This document shows positions 1 through 5,256 of a DNA stretch of 5,448 nt, piece after piece (the stretch's first letter is position 1; every line of letters begins with the position of its first letter). A program made the position numbers and the translations under genes. The notes below the pieces were generated by a model. The model was not told the DNA's origin. It did not search any database and saw only the letters and a program-made list of their open reading frames with translations. Source of the DNA: Candidatus Colwelliibacteriota bacterium (GTDB lineage: Bacteria; Patescibacteriota; Minisyncoccia; UBA6257; Colwellbacteraceae); NCBI GenBank assembly GCA_028711965.1, contig JAQTRD010000038.1:1-5448 (forward strand), written 5' to 3'.

Positions 1-1
1 A

Positions 2-640
2 AAAGACAATCTGGTACGGCAGGGAGCGATGATCTACCACTACAAGATGCTCGACATTCACACAACGGGACACGCCTCTCAAGAAGAAATCAAAACAATC
101 ATTTCGATAGTTAAACCCAGATTCTTCATCCCTATTCATGGATATCTCTTCCAACGAACGGTAAACGCGCGCAACGGCGTCGAAGCGGGAATGGACAAGA
201 AGAGCATATTTCTGCCGGATAATGGACAATTTGCCGATATAAAAAAAGATTCCGTCAGACTTACCAACGACGAAATACCCGCCGACTATGTAATGGTTGA
301 CGGATTAGGAGTAGGAGACGTGGGAGAAGTCGTCCTTAGAGACAGACGATTATTGGCTCAAGAAGGAATGATAGTCATCATTACTACGATTTCTCGAAAA
401 GACGGAAAGCTTATCAAAAATCCGGATATTATTTCCCGCGGATTCATATACCTTAAAGAGAACCAAAAGATATTGGACGATATCCGCTTGAAGATAAGAG
501 GAATAGTTGATCGCCTGCCTCATAATCAGACCATTGATTCCGATTACGTTAAGACCCTATTCAGGGATCAGATCGGACAATTCGTCTACTCAAAGACATA
601 TCGCCGCCCGATGATACTCCCTGTACTGATTGAAGTCTGA
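2..640 (+). CDS. rnj: Ribonuclease J, C-terminal part (5' end outside window)
   Basis: Ribonuclease J is a cytoplasmic metallo-beta-lactamase/beta-CASP nuclease with endonuclease and 5'-to-3' exonuclease activity, used in mRNA decay and rRNA maturation. The frame is open to the left edge and gives 212 residues before a TGA stop, about the last 40% of a typical 550-600-aa enzyme; the HxHxDH active-site part lies outside. Visible are the end of the beta-CASP region (DNLVRQGA at 2-9, the TGHA motif with His24, and IPIHG with His46), the family signature VDGLGVGDVG at 99-108 followed by VVLRDRRLLAQEG, and the conserved C-terminal ending KTYRRPMILPVLIEV. The ATG at 29 is internal to the conserved region, not a start. 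After IPIHG the sequence is YLFQR where many Firmicute enzymes have EYRH/EYRM. A terminator follows after 9 bases. The family call is firm; J1 versus J2 subtype cannot be decided. Confidence 0.95.
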   Translation, partial: KDNLVRQGAMIYHYKMLDIHTTGHASQEEIKTIISIVKPRFFIPIHGYLFQRTVNARNGVEAGMDKKSIFLPDNGQFADIKKDSVRLTNDEIPADYVMVDGLGVGDVGEVVLRDRRLLAQEGMIVIITTISRKDGKLIKNPDIISRGFIYLKENQKILDDIRLKIRGIVDRLPHNQTIDSDYVKTLFRDQIGQFVYSKTYRRPMILPVLIEV

Positions 641-649
641 ATCAAAAAG

Positions 650-673
650 TCCGCCCAATAGGCGGATTTTTTT
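650..673 (+). terminator. Rho-independent terminator after RNase J
   Basis: A perfect 6-bp stem TCCGCC (650-655) / GGCGGA (661-666) with a CAATA loop is followed by seven T residues (667-673). Flanking AATCAAAAA before the stem and TTTTTGATT after it can extend the pairing. It starts 9 bases after the RNase J stop and ends before the trpS -10 box, so it separates the two transcription units. Confidence 0.9.
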
Positions 674-692
674 GATTTTCCCGCATTTCTTA

Positions 693-698
693 TATACT
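693..698 (+). promoter_or_regulatory. -10 box of trpS promoter, predicted leaderless start
   Basis: TATACT matches the sigma-70 -10 consensus in 5 of 6 bases and ends 7 nt before the trpS ATG, so transcription should begin at about 705-706, on or next to the A of the start codon. No Shine-Dalgarno sequence lies in the gap (TATCTTT). The best -35 candidate is TTGATT at 672-677, with a short 15-bp spacer and overlapping the tail of the upstream terminator, so the -35 is weak. Prediction from sequence only. Confidence 0.6.
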
Positions 699-705
699 TA
701 TCTTT

Positions 706-1686
706 ATGAAACCCGTTGTTGTAAGCGGCATCAAACCGAGCGGAAAACTCCATATAGGCAATCTTCTTGGGATGACCAAACAGTCAATTGACATCCAATC
801 GTCGGGAAAATATGACTGTCTCTACTTTATTGCCGACTATCACGCGCTTACTCAGAAATATTCGCCGACTGAAAAATCTGCGGATATCTTTTCATTGGCG
901 GTGGATATGCTTTCTTTGGGAATAGATCCCGAAAGATCCGTCTTTTTTATGCAATCAGATGTATTGGAACACGCGAATATGGCATGGCTCTTAAATTGTA
1001 TAACGCCCGCCGGACAACTTCAGGGAATGATTGAATTCCGCGAAAAGGTACAGGAGGGACAGCCGGCAAGCGCAGGACTTCTTGATTATCCAGTGCTTAT
1101 GGCTGCGGACATACTCTCTTATAAGGCGGAATTCGTTCCTGTTGGAGAAGATCAGCGGCAGCACCTCGAAATCGCCCGCGAGATTGCCCGTATTTTTAAC
1201 AAGCGGTTCGGGAAAACGTTTCCGGAGCCGAAAGGAATTTTTGTGGAAGGATTACGCGTCAAGAGTCTTGATAATCCGGCTAAGAAAATGTCGAAATCTC
1301 TTCCAAAAGGGTGTCTCTATCTGTCTGATTCGCCCGAAGTCATAAAAAAGAAAATCCGATCGGCCGTAACCGATTCGGGAAGCGAAATAATTTACGATCC
1401 GGAAAAGAAGCCCGCCCTTGCTAACCTACTTCTGATATATTCCGAAATGAGCGGCCGAAATATAAAGGACATTGCGGAAGAATACCGTTCTTCCGGATAT
1501 GCCTCGTTTAAGGAAGATCTGGCTCGGGTCATATCCGACACCTTGTCTTCCTTCCGCGAAAAAAAGGAAGAACTTTCATCAAAACCGAAGCGCATTCGCG
1601 AGATACTCCTCTCCGGAGCCGAAAAAGCCCGTCTTATCGCGTCTAAAAATCTTGAAGAAGCAAAAGAAAAGATGGGTCTTATATAA
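706..1686 (+). CDS. trpS: Tryptophan--tRNA ligase (TrpRS)
   Basis: This class I aminoacyl-tRNA synthetase charges tRNA-Trp with tryptophan using ATP in the cytoplasm. The 326-aa product has the usual length of bacterial TrpRS (about 325-340) and looks complete. The Rossmann fold begins with the SGIKPSGKLHIGN segment; the HIGH-type motif is HIGN at 16-19. The TrpRS-typical core follows: LLNCITPAGQLQGM, DYPVLMAADILSYKA (127-141) and VPVGEDQRQH (144-153). The second ATP-binding motif is an intact KMSKS at 194-198. These segments favour TrpRS over the related TyrRS. The C-terminal third is the helical anticodon-binding part and ends in a charged helix. The ATG at 706 is chosen because the family start motif follows within seven residues and a -10 box sits just upstream. 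No ribosome binding site is present, suggesting a leaderless mRNA. The gene stands alone between two terminators. Confidence 0.97.
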   Translation: MKPVVVSGIKPSGKLHIGNLLGMTKQSIDIQSSGKYDCLYFIADYHALTQKYSPTEKSADIFSLAVDMLSLGIDPERSVFFMQSDVLEHANMAWLLNCITPAGQLQGMIEFREKVQEGQPASAGLLDYPVLMAADILSYKAEFVPVGEDQRQHLEIAREIARIFNKRFGKTFPEPKGIFVEGLRVKSLDNPAKKMSKSLPKGCLYLSDSPEVIKKKIRSAVTDSGSEIIYDPEKKPALANLLLIYSEMSGRNIKDIAEEYRSSGYASFKEDLARVISDTLSSFREKKEELSSKPKRIREILLSGAEKARLIASKNLEEAKEKMGLI

Positions 1687-1692
1687 TCGACT

Positions 1693-1724
1693 AAAAAACA
1701 CCCCGCATATGCGGGATGTTTTTT
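1693..1724. terminator. Bidirectional terminator between convergent genes
   Basis: A perfect palindromic stem CCCGCAT/ATGCGGG (1702-1715) lies inside a longer imperfect one: AAAAAACA (1693-1700) pairs with TGTTTTTT (1717-1724), with a single mismatch at 1701/1716. On the plus strand the hairpin is followed by T1719-1724 and ends trpS; on the minus strand the complement of A1693-1698 gives the T-tract and ends the 661-aa gene. The TAA stop of the minus-strand gene (1723-1725) lies within the outer arm. Confidence 0.9.
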
Positions 1725-3708
1725 ATTGCTCTTCCAGACTTGCCTCGTAAGCTTCGATAGTCAGAGTCTTCTCTTGGGTACATTCGGCTCCGCTGGAACA
1801 AGATAGGCGGTAAGTGGTGGTTGTAGAGATGGGGCCCACAGGATAACTGGCTTGTTCTTTGGAAACAGGGGTTCCATTCAGGGTACAGGAGATATTGGGA
1901 TCAAGATTCGAAGCGGACCAAGAGAGGGTGGCTGATTGGTTCTTCAGGACTCTTGATTTGGAGGAGGTGAAGATGAGGTTGGCTTGGGTGCACTGGTTTA
2001 CGACAGTGACATTAACTGTTTTTGTCCTATTACAGGAACCATTCACGCAGCTAAAGGTATAGGCAGTATCCTCCTTTGGGCTCCTTTGCATCGAGCCATC
2101 AGTCGAAGTAGCAATAGTCGCGTCCTCCTCCTTTAAAGTACAAGACGTGCCCGGACCGAGGTCCTCGCTCCAAGTGAGAGTAGTCGATTCAAAATTCTTT
2201 CTTATTGTTTGAGGGTTAGCTGTAAGAATAATATTCTCGTCTTTGCATCTTGTGCAAACGGCTGAGCAGGAAGATTCGCTGTCATAACATGTCTTTCCGG
2301 TAGCTGATTCACAGGTAGACTTGTCGGGATAGCTTACGGTCGAAGAACAAGTATAGGCGGCAGAACAAGTGTAGAGCACGGGATTCGTAACTTCCCTGTA
2401 ACAAGCGTCTGACGGCTCGCATTTGCCATTCCCGTTAGTATCAAAGCATTCAACCATCATCGACGGATCAATAACGGACGGATGAGAAAGATTAATCTGG
2501 GTTACTGTAGTGGAAGAAGATCCCGTCTTTCCTTCATCATCTACGCAAGAGAAGATATAATCTCCGGCAGAGGAAGCCGTCTCTGACCCGGATAAAGGAA
2601 CTGATCTCCCGTTTAAAGTGCAGGAGGTCGCATTCTGGGCCAAATATGTAATGGTGGCCGACGGAGGAATACAAACCGGCGGCTTGGGCTGGATATCAAC
2701 AATTGGACCGTCGGCATACCTGACGGTCAAGACTTGAACAGATGTGGGGATAAGTTCTTCACTTACTTCCCTTCTCTCCGATGATCCGGAGGGATTAGCA
2801 GTATCAACCCACCCCAAACCGGAAGATTGAAAATCATAATGAGACAGACAGGTTATAGTGTATTCTCCCACGCCAAGATCAGAGCGCGATCCGACAGTGC
2901 TCACGTTGGAAGCCTGGTCTGAAAACTTGCAATAATTGCCGGGCCTTATGCTTCCGGCATCCCAGCTTACGGTCACTGTTTCTTCTCCGGGATTTAAGAT
3001 GATAGTAGTGTTTCCTGAAGCATCCTTTGTGACAGAGTGTCCCGACGCGCTGAAAGTGACATCCGGTTTCGAAGGACATCGAATAACTTCCGATCTATTG
3101 CTTCCTGACACCTCATTAACCCTTGTCGGCCCTCCGGACGAACAACTCGCCTCCAATGGGGTATGTCCGTCGATATTGCGGTAATTTGTCGATGTGGCTA
3201 TCGTCCTATCTGACGTCTTGCAGCACGCTTTATATATTCCGCCAGAAGTGCAGTTGCAGTTTCCCGCCCGCAAAAGATTACTTGTCCCTTCCCGAACGCA
3301 GGTTCGACTGCTTGTGCCATAACATTTGTCTACAGTTGTACAGACGTCATCATATTCGTCGTAAAAATAGTATTTATAGTTGGATATCTCACATACGGTA
3401 CCGCTACAACTAGATGCTTCTCTCTCCCATATTGAAAAAATTTCGTACTTGGTCCATTTTTTTGTATTACTACTCGCGCCGCAAGGAGTACCGCATCCGC
3501 TGGCTGTAGTCTTTGACTGTCCATTTTGACAATCACCCACTTTGTCTTTCGCCATCAAACAGCGCCCCTTGCTTGGGTCAGTAGGTATGCAAGAAGGATA
3601 CAAATCGCAGCACCACTTTGTTGCTACCGCATTTACTTCGGATAGTCCGAAAAAAACAAAAAAACCGAAAGCAAAAAAATACGCCATTACTCTAGTCGAT
3701 TTTTTCAT
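1723..3708 (-). CDS. Secreted cysteine-rich protein with four Ig-like repeats
   Basis: No named family recognised; function unknown. The 661-aa product starts with a Sec signal peptide: KKSTR, a Phe-rich hydrophobic stretch (about 8-22), and a likely cleavage after VNA (residue 27). Residues 33-211 are a region with 18 Cys, including CC pairs at 33-34 and 162-163. Then come four Ig-like units, each with a Cys pair in an xCxx...xxC frame: C260-C287, C363-C388, C523-C554 and C608-C637, the last three reading SCTL...[FL]SC. Units 1, 3 and 4 carry a Trp 10-11 residues before the first Cys (W249, W513, W597); unit 2 has Tyr355. Between units 2 and 3 is a segment with 10 Cys (421-488) that opens with an EF-hand-like loop (D423-D434). 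In total there are 40 Cys. No C-terminal anchor or sorting motif is visible, so it may be released or held by partners. The Ig-like architecture is common in Parcubacteria surface proteins and suggests adhesion or binding (inference). The start at 3708 is supported by the signal peptide and the -10 box; there is no Shine-Dalgarno sequence. Confidence 0.88.
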   Translation of the reverse strand: MKKSTRVMAYFFAFGFFVFFGLSEVNAVATKWCCDLYPSCIPTDPSKGRCLMAKDKVGDCQNGQSKTTASGCGTPCGASSNTKKWTKYEIFSIWEREASSCSGTVCEISNYKYYFYDEYDDVCTTVDKCYGTSSRTCVREGTSNLLRAGNCNCTSGGIYKACCKTSDRTIATSTNYRNIDGHTPLEASCSSGGPTRVNEVSGSNRSEVIRCPSKPDVTFSASGHSVTKDASGNTTIILNPGEETVTVSWDAGSIRPGNYCKFSDQASNVSTVGSRSDLGVGEYTITCLSHYDFQSSGLGWVDTANPSGSSERREVSEELIPTSVQVLTVRYADGPIVDIQPKPPVCIPPSATITYLAQNATSCTLNGRSVPLSGSETASSAGDYIFSCVDDEGKTGSSSTTVTQINLSHPSVIDPSMMVECFDTNGNGKCEPSDACYREVTNPVLYTCSAAYTCSSTVSYPDKSTCESATGKTCYDSESSCSAVCTRCKDENIILTANPQTIRKNFESTTLTWSEDLGPGTSCTLKEEDATIATSTDGSMQRSPKEDTAYTFSCVNGSCNRTKTVNVTVVNQCTQANLIFTSSKSRVLKNQSATLSWSASNLDPNISCTLNGTPVSKEQASYPVGPISTTTTYRLSCSSGAECTQEKTLTIEAYEASLEEQ

Positions 3709-3717
3709 ATTAATATC

Positions 3718-3723
3718 AGTATA
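3718..3723 (-). promoter_or_regulatory. -10 box of the 661-aa gene, predicted near-leaderless
   Basis: On the minus strand TATACT (the same hexamer as at trpS) ends 9 nt before the ATG at 3708. The predicted start point is about 3711-3708, leaving a leader of 0-3 nt. No Shine-Dalgarno sequence is present. A -35 at 17-bp spacing would be TTTATT (3746-3741), a poor match. It lies between this gene and the terminator of the upstream lipoprotein gene, so the 661-aa gene is probably its own transcription unit. Confidence 0.55.
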
Positions 3724-3762
3724 CGGTAATCATTTACTAAAATAAATGACCGTTGTGGAAAA

Positions 3763-3790
3763 GAAAAAACCCGTTGTATAAACGGGTTTT
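3763..3790 (-). terminator. Rho-independent terminator of the lipoprotein gene
   Basis: On the minus strand AAAACCCGTT (3790-3781), a 5-nt loop, and AACGGGTTTT (3775-3766) form a perfect 10-bp stem followed by TTTC and more T residues, so the T-run is TTTTTTC with the stem end included. It lies 15 bases after the TAA stop of the lipoprotein gene and upstream of the next gene's -10 box. Confidence 0.88.
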
Positions 3791-3805
3791 CATTCAAGAT
3801 AACCA

Positions 3806-4522
3806 TTAGTTCTCTGTAACTTCTTCCGCTCTGGCAACAATCTCTTGAATGATCACTGAAGGATCATCCGAAGAAAAAGTCCTGTCTTGTACAAGGGGCA
3901 CAATAAGAAAGTTAGCCGGATTGTCGAACACGTCAGCAAATACGAGTTTGTCCGATTCAATCGTTCCAATCAGTTGCCCGGCCTTTACTTCCGCAAGTGA
4001 ATCTATTCCAGGAGCGAGATCTATGGAATATGCATAAAGCTCTATTCCTATGCTGTCTTCAGCGCTTTCTCCTGAATATCCGGCATCAATCCAGAGAATA
4101 CACGGTTGGCCGTTTCTTTCCGGACATATTGTGATAATGCCATCAAAAGGAGAATAGATCTCGGTTCTAATAGGAATAGGAACCACTATGGCCAGCGATG
4201 GGAAAATCGCTCCTTCCTTTTTGGAAATCATTTCGGCGTTTACCCATAATTCCGGCTCAAATATAAGTATGTCTTCCGGGATTTTGGGAGTTGGCTCTAT
4301 TGTCGGGGTTGGAACAGGTGTCACAGTTGAAGTCGGTTCAGAAGACTCTGTTTCATCAGCACCAGTCGGCGATAGAGAAGCTTCAGTAGATGGTTGTGCT
4401 TCCATTGATTTTTGCGGTTCTTCTGTCGGAACAGAAACCACCCCGTATCCATATATAGTGGAGCAGGCCGCAAGCGCTAAGATGACCATTAAGACAATAA
4501 GAACTGTTTTTAGGATCTTCAT
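3806..4522 (-). CDS. Lipoprotein with degenerate M23/LytM-like domain (no histidines)
   Basis: This 238-aa product is an exported lipoprotein of unknown role. Residues 1-20 are a short lipoprotein signal peptide (KILK, hydrophobic core, lipobox LAAC with Cys20 as the expected lipidation site). Residues 31-82 are a Pro/Thr/Ser/Glu-rich linker (TPVPTPTIEPTP) that would hold the domain away from the membrane. Residues about 105-210 look like a barrel of the M23 (LytM/lysostaphin) or lipoyl-like type: EIYSPFDGII (121-130), LWIDAG (143-148, where M23 enzymes tend to have IDHG), LYAYS (162-166, where they have YAHL-like) and EVKAGQLIGTI (178-188). The zinc-binding His positions are lost and the protein has no His at all, so peptidase activity is not expected. 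It is a paralog of the membrane-anchored product just upstream (4627-5238), sharing the YSPFDG/YAPYDG, KAGQ/TKGQ and NFLIVP/NILVLP blocks. The start is fixed by a strong Shine-Dalgarno sequence. A weak -10-like TATAAC (4606-4601) is the only promoter hint; co-transcription with the upstream gene is possible. Amidase-regulator or wall-binding roles are guesses. Confidence 0.88.
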   Translation of the reverse strand: MKILKTVLIVLMVILALAACSTIYGYGVVSVPTEEPQKSMEAQPSTEASLSPTGADETESSEPTSTVTPVPTPTIEPTPKIPEDILIFEPELWVNAEMISKKEGAIFPSLAIVVPIPIRTEIYSPFDGIITICPERNGQPCILWIDAGYSGESAEDSIGIELYAYSIDLAPGIDSLAEVKAGQLIGTIESDKLVFADVFDNPANFLIVPLVQDRTFSSDDPSVIIQEIVARAEEVTEN

Positions 4523-4530
4523 AATAGACC

Positions 4531-4538
4531 CCTCCTTT
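4531..4538 (-). promoter_or_regulatory. Strong Shine-Dalgarno sequence of the lipoprotein gene
   Basis: AAAGGAGG (minus strand, 4538 to 4531, followed by two more G) lies 8 nt before the ATG at 4522, an ideal spacing. It decides the start codon and is the only clear ribosome binding site among the four gene starts visible in the window. The 40 bases before it are purine-rich (runs of GAAA), as in an unstructured leader. Confidence 0.88.
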
Positions 4539-4613
4539 CAAATATTTCTATTTCAGATTTTCTTTCTTTTTCAGTTTTAAAAACAACCAAAAAAGTCCTG
4601 GTTATAAAATACC

Positions 4614-4631
4614 ACTAATTAACCAATTAGT
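4614..4631 (-). repeat. AT-rich inverted repeat at the end of the membrane-anchored gene
   Basis: ACTAATT (4614-4620) and AATTAGT (4625-4631) form a perfect 7-bp inverted repeat with a 4-base loop, overlapping the TAA stop (4627-4629). On the minus strand it is followed by GGTATTTTATAACC, which is not a clean T-run. It could be a weak terminator, an mRNA 3' stabiliser or chance in AT-rich DNA. A further copy of AATTAG lies at 4633-4638 inside the gene. Confidence 0.3.
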
Positions 4632-5238
4632 CAATTAGCGCCTTTAAATATTCTGCCGGGGTGGATGCGGTTGGTTCACTGTCCGGCAACACAAGGATAT
4701 TGGTAGTATTATCATCCCTGCTTGGCAGAATAAAAGATGTTGATTTAACGGTAGCGATAGACTGTCCTTTAGTCACAAGATCCCCTGAACGAATTTCCTG
4801 GCTCATCTCAAAATCGGAGGACAATATTCTTATGGTGTTTGCGTCGGAAACCGGCTCTTCTTCTGTTCCGGGAGTAAATGTGATCAACTCCCCCGTTTTT
4901 TTGCCGTCTGGACCTTCCAGATCGCCGAATATCACCACTCCGTCATAAGGGGCGTATATCTTGGTATCTAACGGAACATTTATCCTTATCCCGGAAGTTC
5001 TCTCTCCTTGTAAGACGGCAAACTCCGCGGAAGAGCAGAGAGAATCGTCTAATATTCCGCAAGATTGCTCTGCCGGCAATTGAGTTTCAATAGCGCCAGA
5101 ATCATTAATCGGAGAAACGGCTTGTTCCGTTTCATCTTCTCTAGACAGTCTGAAAAAAACTAATACCGCTATCAAAATAACGAACGGTACGAGAAAAATG
5201 AGGTTTGCTTTAATCCTCTCTTTATTAAAATAAGGCAT
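4627..5238 (-). CDS. Membrane-anchored degenerate M23/LytM-like protein (no histidines)
   Basis: This 203-aa product is predicted to be held by one N-terminal membrane helix (about residues 12-29, preceded by NKERIK) with the rest outside the cell. After an acidic linker (31-55) and two Cys (60, 68), residues about 81-165 carry an M23/LytM-like barrel: GIRINVPLDTKIYAPYDGVV (83-102) parallels the GLDIAAPxGTPVYAPxDG block of M23 peptidases, and DLVTKGQSIATV (153-164) parallels the VKxGQxIG block. The catalytic Asp position is Arg85, the His position is Thr81, and there is no His anywhere, so it should not be a zinc peptidase. The C-terminus NILVLPDSEPTASTP aligns with the lipoprotein paralog downstream. 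I place the start at ATG 5238. A TTG at 5253 would add five residues, but it sits inside the -10 region of the promoter and would not be on the transcript. Function unknown; a wall-enzyme regulator or binding protein is an inference. Confidence 0.87.
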   Translation of the reverse strand: MPYFNKERIKANLIFLVPFVILIAVLVFFRLSREDETEQAVSPINDSGAIETQLPAEQSCGILDDSLCSSAEFAVLQGERTSGIRINVPLDTKIYAPYDGVVIFGDLEGPDGKKTGELITFTPGTEEEPVSDANTIRILSSDFEMSQEIRSGDLVTKGQSIATVKSTSFILPSRDDNTTNILVLPDSEPTASTPAEYLKALID

Positions 5239-5244
5239 ATATCT

Positions 5245-5250
5245 ATTATA
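5245..5250 (-). promoter_or_regulatory. Consensus -10 box, predicted leaderless start
   Basis: A perfect TATAAT (minus strand, 5250 to 5245) ends 6 nt before the ATG at 5238, which puts the predicted +1 exactly on the A of the start codon. No Shine-Dalgarno sequence is present in AGATAT. No convincing -35 was found at 16-18 bp spacing. The box begins 6 bases after the stop codon of the upstream gene, so the gene has its own promoter in an 18-base gap. Confidence 0.7.
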
Positions 5251-5256
5251 CAAAAT

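Noticed and set aside
29..31. ATG at 29 as the start of a short standalone protein.
   Set aside because: The frame continues upstream to the edge with conserved RNase J residues (DNLVRQGA), so this Met is internal.
641..705. Possible T-box or trp attenuator in front of trpS, suggested by the hairpin at 650-673.
   Set aside because: The gap is only 65 bases, too short for a T-box, the hairpin belongs to the RNase J end, and the trpS promoter lies after it.
2404..2450. Cellulosome dockerin, based on the calcium loop.
   Set aside because: Only one loop is present, without the paired second loop and helices of a dockerin, and there is no glycoside hydrolase nearby.
2936..3413. Plus-strand frames of 82 and 96 codons, and similar frames at 1859-2062 and 3542-3745.
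   Set aside because: All are antisense to the secreted Ig-like protein gene, whose signal peptide and repeated Cys pattern show the minus strand to be coding.
4188..4580. A 130-codon plus-strand reading frame.
   Set aside because: It lies antisense inside the lipoprotein gene and its leader, and reads as a low-complexity shadow of the Pro/Thr/Ser linker; no promoter or ribosome binding site.
4614..4638. Three AATTAG/CTAATT copies as an operator or attachment site.
   Set aside because: Short AT-rich words, one inside the coding end; no larger repeat or integration signature supports it.
3806..5238. Annotation of either paralog as an active M23 zinc peptidase.
   Set aside because: No histidine occurs in either protein, so the zinc site cannot exist.
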